From assembly GCA_022793375.1 (NCBI GenBank), contig JAAWCS010000065.1, positions 1-64,000 of the forward strand: a DNA stretch of 64,000 nucleotides. The letters run 5' to 3'. The notes beneath the pieces were generated by a model. The model had not been told where the DNA came from, searched no databases, and was given only the letters and a program-made list of their open reading frames with translations. The DNA is from Lachnospiraceae bacterium (GTDB taxonomy: Bacteria > Bacillota > Clostridia > Lachnospirales > Lachnospiraceae). A program made the position numbers and the translations under genes. This document shows positions 1 to 8,457 of this stretch, piece after piece. Position 1 is the stretch's first letter. Each line of letters starts with the position of its first letter.

Positions 1-2
1 AG

Positions 3-113
3 GCGAAAAAAAGCCCAATTAACTTTGATGAGGATTGTGGGGAGTTGTCGCCAGCCATGATGAAGGCGTTTAAGAGTGCGGTTGTGCAAAGAAATCGTAA
101 GAAAAAAGCTTAG
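3..113 (+). CDS. C-terminal end of an unidentified small protein (cut by window start)
   Basis: An open frame enters from before the window and stops with TAG at 111-113, giving about 36 residues that end in a lysine/arginine-rich tail (RNRKKKA). The visible part contains NFDEDCGELSP followed by a helix-like stretch, which is reminiscent of the C-terminal tails of small antitoxin-like proteins. That resemblance is weak and I do not assign a family. The downstream region is decayed accessory DNA. Confidence 0.4.
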   Translation, partial: AKKSPINFDEDCGELSPAMMKAFKSAVVQRNRKKKA

Positions 114-571
114 AAATATTGGGGGAAGAATTTTATCCCCCCAATATCCCCCAAATGGAAAATAGCTATCCCCCAAATTTGAAAAATCAGAAATTGGAAA
201 TTTTAAAAAGCAAAATGAATTTTCCCCCAAAATAAAATTGGGGGAATGCAGTTGAAAAGGCTAGATATAGGTCAGTTAAAAATCACTGCAAAGCCAGTAA
301 AATACATAGTTCCGGGGATATATGACCGGAACATGAAAAAAGGAAAGTTCGCAAAACAGATGGGAATGTAAGTTAAGCTTGCAAAATCAGTAGAAATTTG
401 CTGAAATCAGGCGAATATAGATAAAAATGAATGGAAGAACTTTTGACAGAATGTTTTAGAGAAGATGAAAATGCCCCCAATTTAAAAGATTTTGAAATAT
501 ATAAAAGTAATATCTGCTATTTGGTGAAAGATAAAGGGGATATTGACTTTATTATTGATATTTTTATTTAA
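114..571. other. AT-rich accessory stretch with only tiny ORFs
   Basis: No convincing gene is present. The stretch has several copies of the short string CCCCCAA(A/T) in its first 130 bases. It holds two small rightward ORFs: 246-371 (41 aa, lysine-rich, preceded by GGGGG) and 431-571 (46 aa, acidic, ending FIIDIFI). The second stops just as the frame of the next fragment (559-852) opens and may be a remnant of the same decayed cassette. Neither is recognised. Confidence 0.4.
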
Positions 572-852
572 AAAATCAAATAAGGACTTATTGGGAACGA
601 AAATGGTACCGGGAAAGTTTTTATCTTCTGGCTATGGTGGACTACTTACGTAAGGAAAATGGACTTCCGTTGTGTAATGATTATGAAGATATAAGGAATT
701 GTAAGCTGTCGGAGCCATTATATCCGAGGGATGTTATTCTTGCTGCAAAGCTGGATGTTTCGCTCAATGTGAAAGAAAGGTGTTTAAAAGAAGCAATTCC
801 CGAGTTTTTAAGGTTTAATATTATAGAAAGCGAGATTAGGAATGTCTGTTGA
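559..852 (+). pseudogene. 5'-truncated remnant of the gene upstream of a DUF6036-like gene
   Basis: The frame is open from 559 to the TGA at 850-852, but the first ATG (634) lies inside what reads as a continuous conserved segment (WERKWYRESFYLLAMVDYL). The coding sequence therefore seems to have lost its beginning. The C-terminus (RFNIIESEIRNVC) runs 11 bases into the start of the next frame (842), the usual overlap of a two-gene cassette. From memory, proteins ending this way precede nucleotidyltransferase-like DUF6036 genes in related Clostridia; this could not be checked. It could also be a real 72-residue protein starting at 634, but there is no good ribosome binding site. Confidence 0.45.
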
Positions 853-958
853 GAAAATATTTACCAAGGAGAATCTGGATTATTATTTGAAAGAATTGGC
901 AAATGAAATAATTCAAAGAGCGTTGAGCAAGAGAAATAATGATAGGGATGCGAGATAG
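842..958 (+). pseudogene. Internally deleted DUF6036-like (nucleotidyltransferase-type) gene
   Basis: A 38-residue ORF starts at ATG 842, overlapping the stop of the preceding fragment. Its first ~20 residues (SVEKIFTKENLDYYLKELA) look like the start of DUF6036-type proteins of the nucleotidyltransferase superfamily. Its last ~17 (NEIIQRALSKRNN...) look like the C-terminal helix of the same family. The whole catalytic middle, roughly 150-200 residues, is absent, so an internal deletion is the simplest reading. The family assignment rests on recall of the N-terminal sequence. No function is expected for the product. Confidence 0.4.
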
Positions 959-1043
959 ATTAAGGAAAACAGATTTGTGATAGAATGAAATATGGCAGAG
1001 TAACAATTTTCCACCCAGCCAAATTGACAGGAGTGCCGATATC

Positions 1044-3992
1044 ATGAATATCCAAGCAAATAATCTGGATACACTTCGAAGATTGGTGCGAAGCCTTCAG
1101 AAGGAAAATAAGAGATTAAAGGAACAACTGAAACAGGCCCAAATACCATATGATGCAGAAAATGTATTTGTGGAAAAAATAGAAAATATAGAAGAGTATG
1201 ATCCAGATCAAGGGGGACGCATTCTGGATAATTATATTACAAGAGATATGGCAAACAGATATTTTTCTATGTTTTGGGGCAGAACGGATGTATATGCTAA
1301 AAGAGGAGCAAAGGGCGGATATTTTCCACAATGTAATAATAGATGGAATAACCGTCTCTGTCCAAAGCAGCAAGGCGAGAAGAAAAATTGTGAAGTATGT
1401 GAGCATAGAGATTGGACAAAGCTTACACCTGAGAAAATTATAGGTCATTTGCTTGGGTATAAAGAGGACGGTTCGGATGTATTAGGGGTATATCCACTTC
1501 TTGCAGATGGTACATGCAGATTTATAGTATTTGATTTTGACAACCATGAAAAAGGTGCGGAGCAGACAGACTTTGCAAATGTGGATGATGAGTGGCATGA
1601 TGAGGTGGATGCTCTCAGGATGATATGCGAGGCCAATGGTATTACGCCGTTGGTAGAGCGTTCCCGGTCGGGGAGATGAGCCCATGTATGGATTTTCTTT
1701 CAAAAACCTGTAGCTGCATCACTGGCCAGAAACTTTGGTTTTTTGTTATTGGATAGAGGGTCTGCATTCATCAATTTAAAGTCCTTCCGTTATTATGACA
1801 GAATGTATCCTTCCCAGGATGTGGCGAGCAGTATCGGAAATCTGATTGCTTTGCCATTGCAAGGAAGGGCACTTAAAGACGGAAACAGCGCTTTTGTGGA
1901 TAAAAACTGGAACGCATATCCAGATCAATGGGATATTTTGCTGAATCGGACGGAAAAGCTTGGGATTGAGGATATAGAGCGTCTAATGGCAAAGTGGCAG
2001 AACGACCTTGCGCCTATTGCAGGAATTACGGCTGTGGCAAGCTCACAAAACAGGCCAAAGCCATGGAAGAAAAAGGATGGTTTTGTAAAGTCTGATGTTG
2101 TGGGAAAAATGCACATTGTACTGAGTGATGGGATATATGTTGATGCGCTTAATCTTATGCCAAGGCTCCAGAACCAGATCAGGAGCATGGCGGCATTTGA
2201 TAATCCTGTATTTTATAAGAACAAGCGGTTAGGTTATTCAAACTATTACAATTTTAGTTCCATTTACATGGGAAAAGATGTGGACGGCTACATCGTCATC
2301 CCACGTGGACTAAGAGACGATCTGCTTATGTCCGCAAAAGAAGCGGGGATTGAATATGAGATGGAAGATCAAAGAGAAAAGGGAATACCGATTAGAGTTT
2401 CCTTTCATGGAGATTTGAAAACACAACAGGATTTGGCAGCACACAGACTTCTTGCGTTTGACCACGGTGTTTTAAGTGCGGCTACTGCATTCGGAAAAAC
2501 GGTGGTGTGCAGTTATCTCATATCGGAAAGAAAGGTGAATACTCTCATTTTGCTTCAAAGTAAGGATTTGCTGGAGCAGTGGGTGGAAGAATTGAATAAG
2601 TTTTTGGTTGTAGATGAAGAACCTCCCTTCTATAAAACCAAAACAGGGCGTGTGAAACGACGAGACAGCGTGATTGGGATTTTACATGGAAATAAGAATA
2701 CTCTCACTGGAATTATTGATGTGGCTATGGTCGGCTCTATATTCAGCAAAGGGAAATTTGATAAACGAATCAACTCCTATGGAATGGTCATTATGGATGA
2801 ATGTCATCATGCAGGTTCTGCAACCGCGGTGGACGTTTTACAAAAAATAAATGCCAGATACGTTTATGGCGTTACAGCGACGCCGAAGCGAGGAGATCAT
2901 CTTGAAAAGATCATCCATATGCTTCTTGGTTCGGTACGCTATAGCTATTCCGCAAAAGAGCGTGCTAAGGAGCAGGGCATTGGTCATTATGTATATCCGA
3001 GGTATACAAGGGTGTTTGATACCAGAGTGAACAAGGAAAATATTATGGAGGCATATTCTCTGCTCAGCGATAGTGTGGTGAGAAATGATATGATTCTTGA
3101 AGATACCAGGGCTTGCGTTAAGAAGGGAAGGACTCCGGTTATACTAACCAGACTTAAAGAACAGGCGAAGTATTTGTATGAGAATCTACAAAAGGATGCA
3201 GATCATGTGTTTCTGTTTTATGGAGATAACAGCGATAGAGAAAATTCATCCATAAGGCAGTGTCTGAGGGCGGTCTCAAAGGATGAGAGCCTGATTTTGG
3301 TGGCAACAGGACAGAAAATTGGCGAAGGATTCGATTATCCAAGACTAGATACTCTTATGTTGGCGGCGCCAGTATCATTCGCCGGAAGGCTGGAACAGTA
3401 TATTGGCAGATTGAACCGCGATTATGAGGGAAAGAAGGACGTGATTGTCTATGACTATATTGATTCCCATATCCGGGTTTTTGATAATATGTATATCAAG
3501 AGACTTCGTACCTACAAGAGAACTGGCTTTGAAGTGATTATAAACGGTATTCCGGAAAAACAGAATGTAAATGCGATTTATGACAGCGGCAGTTATATGG
3601 ATGTATTTGAACAGGATATTGTAGAATCGGAAAAGCAGATCATTGTATCAAGTCCGCAGATTACTGGGGACAAGATAGAACGGTTCATATACCTTGTGAA
3701 AGCAAGGCAGGAGGCAGGCTGTAAGGTTACGGTTATAACAACAGAACCGCAGAACATTGCCTATGGCAGTCCGGAATTTTGTCAAAGACTTATTGAAATC
3801 ATGCAGGAAAAAGGAATTCATGTTATCGCAAGGGAAGAGGTGGCCGAACATTTTGCTGTTCTGGATGATGAGCTTGTCTGGCATGGAGGAATGAATCTCC
3901 TTGGCAAAGAAGATGCATGGGACAATTTGATGAGAATCCGGTCGGCTCATGTAGCAACAGAACTATTAGAAATTGCACTGAAAGAAGTGTAA
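1044..3992 (+). pseudogene. TOTE-type primase-helicase-PLD protein interrupted by an in-frame TGA
   Basis: One frame runs from ATG 1044 (AGGAG at 1029-1033) to TAA 3992, about 982 codons, broken only by TGA at 1677-1679 (codon 212). Order of parts: N-terminal coiled coil (~1-40), a Cys-rich patch (C...CP...CEVCEH, ~97-120), an archaeo-eukaryotic primase domain with the DxD motif FDFD (D164/D166), then an SF2 helicase with Walker A ATAFGKT (~478-484), DECH (585-588), a TATPKRG motif, and motif VI QYIGRLNR, and finally a degenerate phospholipase-D-like module (HFAVLDD...HGGMN). This is the architecture of TOTE conflict-system proteins. Relatives read SGRGAHVW where this gene reads SGR-stop-AHVW, so a GGA-to-TGA nonsense change just before the conserved histidine is likely. 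An internal start near 1743 could still make the helicase-PLD part. Confidence 0.8.
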
Positions 3993-4033
3993 AAAAAGAC
4001 GGTTATTATGCGGAAAGGATATTTATAAAAATA

Positions 4034-4298
4034 ATGAAGGAATATAAAAGATTGTTCCTCATAGATGGCGACAGCTTCATATATAAAGCACTGAATGGAA
4101 TATTGATACGGGAGATAAAGTTCTGATTTTTGTCTCCACAGAGGGATTAAGACGGCGATTAAAACTAAAAGGTTATATTCGGTTCAATGTTGGAGTTATG
4201 ACCATGGGTATTACGAGTTGAAAAATAAATACAGGGAGAAATATGGAATATCGATCGCAGCTTTAGATCTAAAGAAGTCCATACAAGCTGCACTATAA
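4034..4298 (+). pseudogene. Frameshifted remnant of a PIN/NYN-like domain gene
   Basis: Pieces of one protein lie in different frames. ATG 4034 opens MKEYKRLFLIDGDSFIYKAL, which stops at 4126. A second frame from about 4114 reads KVLIFVSTEGLRRRLK, and another frame from about 4190 reads DHGYYELKNKYREKYG and stops at 4298. The pattern of an IDGDS strand, a VLIF strand and a terminal DHGYY loop is that of PIN/NYN-type nuclease folds, with a stretch missing in the middle. It follows the broken TOTE gene directly, so the two may have been one operon that decayed together. The fold assignment is by eye. Confidence 0.45.
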
Positions 4299-4398
4299 AT
4301 GGAAACATGCACGAATACACGTTTTATTGATCTGGCCATCCTGTACTAAACAAAAATTTACAAAAATATTTATTATTGACAGATGATATACATAATTT

Positions 4399-5292
4399 TC
4401 AATCAATAACAACCTCCCTCTGCATCATCCTCAAAAACTTCTCAGCAGCTTTAGAAAACACCTGATATTTTTTCCAGATCATATACATCTCAATTTCGAT
4501 TGTGGGTGCCAGAGGGCGGAAACAAAGCTTACTGTCGCCGGAGGTATTGATAATCCTGTCAAAACAAATGGCATATCCCAATCCTTCTTCGACAAGCAGG
4601 GACGCATTGAACAGCAGATTATAAGTCATAATGATATCCAGTTCCGACAGCCTGCGTTTCATCCACCGGGAGATTCTCCCGCCCTCTGTTTCCTGTTGTG
4701 ATATCAGTAATGGCTGATCCCACAGATCTTCCGGGGAGATAGAATCCTTTTCGGCCAGAGGAGAGTCTTTTCGCATTAAGACACCCCAGATATCCTTTGA
4801 CGGGAGTTTTAACGTCTCATATTTGTTTGTATCCGGTACTGCGAATATCATTCCGAAATCAATCAGCCCCTTATCCAATTGTTCCTTGACAAAGACAGCA
4901 TTGCCGCTGGAAATATGGTAATGGATCCCCGGATAAAGTTTTTTTAAGTTTCCGGCGGCTTTTGCCAGCAGACGCATTCCGTCCGTTTCTCCGGCGCCGA
5001 TATAGACATCCCCGATTACCACATTGTCGGAACAGGTAATCTCATGTTCCGTTTTCTTGACCAAATCCAGAATTTCCTCCGCTCTTCTCCTAAGAATCCT
5101 TCCTTCTTCCGTCAAAGTAACCTTGCGGGAACCTTTTGTGCCGCGAATCAGCAGCTGTTTGCCTAGTTCCTCCTCCATGTTTTTGATCTGAGTGGAAAGA
5201 GTCGGCTGTGAGAGATGAAGGGACTCGGCAGCCCGTACAATGCTCTGTTCTCTTGCAACAGTAAGAAAGTATTGAAGTACCCGTATTTCCAC
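4399..5292 (-). CDS. LysR-family transcriptional regulator
   Basis: This 297-residue protein has the classic LysR layout. An N-terminal winged helix-turn-helix spans ~1-60 (AAESLHLSQPTLSTQIKNME), followed by a linker helix and a substrate-binding domain at ~90-290 that senses an unknown small-molecule coinducer. The ATG start is followed directly by the family-typical MEIRVLQYF. The gene is divergent from the small gene at 5779 and the reductase remnant at 6020, the usual placement for a LysR protein and its target. Because the flavodoxin-fold target looks deleted, the regulator may now be an orphan. The 5293-5778 spacer would hold its operator. Confidence 0.9.
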   Translation of the reverse strand: MEIRVLQYFLTVAREQSIVRAAESLHLSQPTLSTQIKNMEEELGKQLLIRGTKGSRKVTLTEEGRILRRRAEEILDLVKKTEHEITCSDNVVIGDVYIGAGETDGMRLLAKAAGNLKKLYPGIHYHISSGNAVFVKEQLDKGLIDFGMIFAVPDTNKYETLKLPSKDIWGVLMRKDSPLAEKDSISPEDLWDQPLLISQQETEGGRISRWMKRRLSELDIIMTYNLLFNASLLVEEGLGYAICFDRIINTSGDSKLCFRPLAPTIEIEMYMIWKKYQVFSKAAEKFLRMMQREVVID

Positions 5293-5778
5293 ATGTCCTC
5301 CTTTTGCCCTGCTTTTTTAGGCATTCAAGAATGTTTATAAGGTTTTCCTGCCTGCCGCATCCAAAGATGCTATATACTTTTTGAGACACCTACATGCTTC
5401 GGTAAAACCAACAAATACAGAATCTATAAAAAGTCTAACACAAATATCAATAGGCTTCAACTATGAAAACGTATTATATATAAATATTTGCTATTTTTCG
5501 CTTATGGATTTATAGTTAAATCAGCGACACCACAGCAAACTATCTAGTTACAGACTTTCGAGGCAGCCGCCAATATATGCAAGAACGGCAGTACAAGAAC
5601 AGCAATACAAGAACGGCAATATAAGAACTACATAATAAGCACTGCGCTGCATCTCTGCAAGCATGCCGGTTTGAGCCTTCATTCTATTCTGGTCCTGTCG
5701 GTCCACGCTAAGTATACGCCGCCGGGACACAGCGCCGTTGCCCGCGAAAGCCATCAAAAATGTGAGGGGGATGCAGAA
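5293..5778. other. Divergent regulatory spacer upstream of LysR gene
   Basis: No gene is supported here. The first 230 bases are AT-rich (TATATA-type stretches around 5470-5510) and should carry the LysR promoter and operator. The second half contains the 14-bp repeats listed separately and becomes GC-richer towards 5700-5760, without a convincing reading frame that has a start. I could not single out one LysR box. Confidence 0.5.
5580..5629. repeat. Short 14-bp tandem repeat, three and a half copies
   Basis: The unit CAAGAACGGCARTA occurs at 5580-5593, 5594-5607 (one change) and 5608-5621, with a partial copy to 5629. A 14-bp period would shift any reading frame, so it is probably non-coding slippage or part of the regulatory spacer. 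Confidence 0.7.
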
Positions 5779-6027
5779 GTGATATCCATAGGAAACAGGG
5801 TAGCCATCATACAGAATCTGGAGGATGCCGGATGTGAGACCGAAATGATCCAGGATTTTCTGAGATGGCTTGACAAAGGGCATCAGGCAAAGCAGCTGGA
5901 AATTTTGGAGCATCAGAGGGAATATCTGTTAGACAGGGTACACGCGGAGGAAAGAAGGATTTCCTGCCTGGATTACCTAATCTATCAGATTCAGGGAAAA
6001 CCGGCAAGAAAGAGAAAAAATGAGTAA
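5779..6027 (+). CDS. Small conserved helical protein next to a flavodoxin-fold reductase remnant
   Basis: The best start is GTG 5779, eight bases after GAGGGGG (5764-5770), giving 82 residues; an upstream ATG at 5671 in the same frame lacks support. The protein is helical: an N-terminal segment (NLEDAGCETEMIQDFLRWL), a basic/glutamine-rich helix, then a C-terminal helix containing RISCLDYLIYQI. Similar small proteins sit beside NADPH-dependent FMN reductases in clostridia, and here too the stop overlaps the start of such a gene (6020). Function is unknown; a partner or regulator of the reductase is possible. Confidence 0.65.
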   Translation: MISIGNRVAIIQNLEDAGCETEMIQDFLRWLDKGHQAKQLEILEHQREYLLDRVHAEERRISCLDYLIYQIQGKPARKRKNE

Positions 6028-6190
6028 GAAAGTATTAGTGATTTCAACCAGTTTAAGGACAAACAGCAATTCGGATCTGCTGGCAGATGCCTTTGTGAAC
6101 GGCGCCAGAGAAGCGGGACATGAGGTAGAAAAAGTGCGCCTGCAAGATAGTGCCTTGGAGAAAGCCCAGGAAATGGGGAGACAGGTATAA
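6020..6190 (+). pseudogene. Flavodoxin-family reductase with internal deletion
   Basis: The 56-residue ORF begins MSKKVLVISTSLRTNSNSD, the FMN-phosphate-binding start of the NADPH-dependent FMN reductase/flavodoxin family. After ~40 residues it jumps to a short C-terminal helix (ALEKAQEMGRQV) typical of the very end of these ~180-residue proteins. The middle, including the CxxC-type segment and the flavin isoalloxazine contacts, is missing without a frameshift. It overlaps the preceding gene by 8 bases, showing former coupling. The product should be non-functional. Confidence 0.6.
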
Positions 6191-6294
6191 AGATTCTGCA
6201 AAAAGCCTTTGGAAAAAGTTTAATTTAGAAATTGTTTAGAAATTTTTGCGAATTCTTTTATCCTGCCGTGCTAATCTGAACAGGAAGGAAAGCT

Positions 6295-6333
6295 ATGGAT
6301 CATAAGGAGGAAAAGGATTCTTCCAACGAATAA
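6295..6333 (+). other. 12-codon ORF with a strong ribosome binding site
   Basis: Between the reductase remnant and the DUF3737 gene, ATG 6295 (preceded by GGAAGGAAAG) opens a 12-residue charged peptide, MDHKEEKDSSNE, ending at 6333. It may be a leader peptide or the stub of another deleted gene. The evidence is only the start context. Confidence 0.2.
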
Positions 6334-6403
6334 CCGGAAGCGGCGGACGGCGATGCCCGCATTGTGCTGACAATGAAAATTCAGAGTATCAGGAGGAAAA
6401 ATC

Positions 6404-7267
6404 ATGAAGCAAAAAGAAATCAGACAGGAGTATTTAACAGGAGAAAGAGCATTGTTTCAGGGAGCGGATCTGAAAATCTATGACAGCATCTTTGCAGATG
6501 GGGAATCGCCGCTGAAGGAGAGCCATGACATTGAGCTGGAGGGCTGTATGTTTAAATGGAAGTATCCTTTCTGGTATGCCAAAAATATCACGGCAAGGAA
6601 CTGTACCTGGTTTGAAATGGCCCGTGCAGGCGTATGGTACACGAATAATATCACGGTGGAGGACGCGGTGATTGAGGCCCCTAAGAACTTCCGCCGCTGT
6701 CGGGGCGTAAATTTGAAAAACGTAAACTTTGCAAATGCGGCTGAAACGCTCTGGAACTGTGAGGACGTGGTGCTGGAGCATGTAACGGCCAAAGGCGATT
6801 ATTTTGCCATGAACAGCCAGAATCTGGCACTGCGGGATTTCCAGCTGGTGGGCAATTACTCCTTTGACGGGGTAAAAAATATGGAGATTCACAATGCCCG
6901 GATGCTGTCTAAGGATGCCTTCTGGAACAGCGAAAACGTGACCGTGTACGATTCCTTTATTTCCGGGGAATATCTGGGCTGGAATGCCAAGAACCTGACA
7001 CTGATTAACTGTACTATCGAGAGTCTCCAGGGGATGTGCTACATTGATAACCTGGTGATGAAGAACTGCAAGCTTTTGAATACCACCCTGGCTTTTGAGT
7101 ATTCTACCGTGGACGTGGAGGTTAGCGGGAAGATTGACAGTGTACTGAACCCTTGCGGCGGGGTAATCCGGGCAGATCGTATCGCCGAGCTGATCGTTGA
7201 AAAAGACAAGGTAGACCCGGCAAAAACAAAGATTATTTGCAGAAGAGAAGGAGATGAGACGCTATAA
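6404..7267 (+). CDS. DUF3737 family right-handed beta-helix protein
   Basis: The 287-residue protein starts at ATG 6404 after AGGAGGAAA. It is built of short repeating strands of the type N-hydrophobic-x-hydrophobic-x-N-C (KNITARNCTW, NLTLINCTIE, NLVMKNCKLL), which is the parallel beta-helix signature of the DUF3737 family. It has no signal peptide or membrane segment, so it should be cytoplasmic. The family is common in clostridia and lactobacilli and its biochemical role is not known to me. It is intact while its neighbours on both sides are remnants. Confidence 0.85.
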   Translation: MKQKEIRQEYLTGERALFQGADLKIYDSIFADGESPLKESHDIELEGCMFKWKYPFWYAKNITARNCTWFEMARAGVWYTNNITVEDAVIEAPKNFRRCRGVNLKNVNFANAAETLWNCEDVVLEHVTAKGDYFAMNSQNLALRDFQLVGNYSFDGVKNMEIHNARMLSKDAFWNSENVTVYDSFISGEYLGWNAKNLTLINCTIESLQGMCYIDNLVMKNCKLLNTTLAFEYSTVDVEVSGKIDSVLNPCGGVIRADRIAELIVEKDKVDPAKTKIICRREGDETL

Positions 7268-7470
7268 GCTTGTCTCCCGGCAACAGCCGGAAAAAGGAGG
7301 CATTGTACGGTTTATTTGGATTGGGGACTGCTCCAGCAGAGAAGTGGACTTATTGGGCCATAGCAAATGCGCCCTTTGAAGCGGATCGATCCGGATAACA
7401 ATTGCCCGGATCGGCGCGGCATGATTAGGAATGAAACAACAAAAGCAAGAACAGCAGGAGGAATACAGGC

Positions 7471-7587
7471 ATGAGCATAGTCGTAAACATTTATTACAGC
7501 GGGACCGGCGGCAATGCGCAAAAGTTTGCGGAGGAAATGGAGAGTAGGAATGCACGTTATGTATACCTCACAAACAGGTGTGCGTGA
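7471..7587 (+). pseudogene. Truncated antibiotic-biosynthesis-monooxygenase-like gene
   Basis: ATG 7471 with AGGAGGA upstream opens VVNIYYSGTGGNAQKFAEEM, which resembles the first strand and helix of small ABM-fold monooxygenases. After about 26 residues the similarity stops and the frame ends at TGA 7585-7587. The remaining ~70 residues of a normal ABM protein are absent. The end of the remnant is overlapped by the frame of the lipoprotein gene, so a deletion appears to have fused the two neighbourhoods. Confidence 0.45.
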
Positions 7588-8365
7588 CAGCACAGAATAC
7601 TGTAAACGAAAGTCATGTTTGGTCTGCCGGGTATCCAAACGAATTGCTTCTATTTTAACAGCAGTTCTGTTGACAATGGTATTGCTTGCCTGTCAGCGAA
7701 ACCAGCGGATAACCGAATACGCCGTCATTCAGGCTGTCATTGAAGAACTTCCGGATTATCAGGAGGAAATTGAGAGCTGGGGGTATCAGGTATCCGTGCT
7801 GCCGCGTTTTACGGAAACGCCCGGCGATGAAGGGCTTATGCACTATTATTGGGAATCCGCCGGTCCGGTTCTGGTGCTGACAGATCAGGATGGTGGAAGA
7901 TATTGCTTTTATTATGGCTTTGACCAGTATATTTTCGAGACCGTGAGGCAGCAATCCGTGCTGGTTCTGCATCCGCAAAGGGAATACACAGAAGCCCTGA
8001 AAACAATCCGCCTGCAAATGTACAAAAGGGACATGGACAGCGTCCCTCTTTTGGAGAACACTGCCGAACCGGGGGCCAACGGATATTACGACATGGCGGT
8101 CCGGCTCTATATCCGGGCGGACGCTGTGGACAGCGGCCTAGAGCTGATGACATATACCAACGGGTATTACGAAACGAATTACTGCAGTAATAATTTTGTG
8201 GAGTGTAAATGGTTTAGCGGGATTACGCCGGAGGATGCCAATCGTTATGCAGACGATACAATTAAGCAGGAGTTTAGTGCCGGCCAGCTGAGGGGTTTTT
8301 ATCAGCAGGGCCTTACTTTGCAGGAGAAGCTGACCGAGCTGTACTACAAAAAACAGGAAAGATAA
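7559..8365 (+). CDS. Putative lipoprotein of unknown function
   Basis: The frame is open from 7514 to TAA 8365. Candidate starts are ATG 7559 (AGGA 9 bases upstream) and TTG 7619; only the latter gives a compact lipoprotein signal peptide: basic SKR, hydrophobic IASILTAVLLTMVL, lipobox LLAC. The mature ~225 residues are acidic and soluble-looking, with an aromatic-rich middle (YCFYYGFDQYIF) and no membrane segment. It would be anchored on the outer face of the cytoplasmic membrane. No domain family is recognised. It is convergent with the gene at 8458. Confidence 0.6.
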   Translation: MYTSQTGVRDSTEYCKRKSCLVCRVSKRIASILTAVLLTMVLLACQRNQRITEYAVIQAVIEELPDYQEEIESWGYQVSVLPRFTETPGDEGLMHYYWESAGPVLVLTDQDGGRYCFYYGFDQYIFETVRQQSVLVLHPQREYTEALKTIRLQMYKRDMDSVPLLENTAEPGANGYYDMAVRLYIRADAVDSGLELMTYTNGYYETNYCSNNFVECKWFSGITPEDANRYADDTIKQEFSAGQLRGFYQQGLTLQEKLTELYYKKQER

Positions 8366-8457
8366 ATGACACGTAAATGGTACATAATCAAGAGGCCAAA
8401 GAGCAGAGAAGGAGATGGTAATCCGGCCTGCATTTCGGGAAATCGAAGAAACCTCCG

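Noticed and set aside
1677-1679. TGA as a selenocysteine or recoded codon
   Set aside because: Relatives are expected to have glycine here, no selenocysteine-insertion hairpin is apparent, and the flanking genes are also decayed.
5548-5913. Leftward ORF of 121 codons with hydrophobic end
   Set aside because: It crosses the 14-bp repeat and lies opposite the conserved small gene at 5779; no start signal or known domain.
7303-7398. 31-codon ORF starting TTG 7303 after AAGGAGG
   Set aside because: The ribosome binding site is good, but the peptide is unrecognised and could equally be the stub of another deleted gene; not enough to call.
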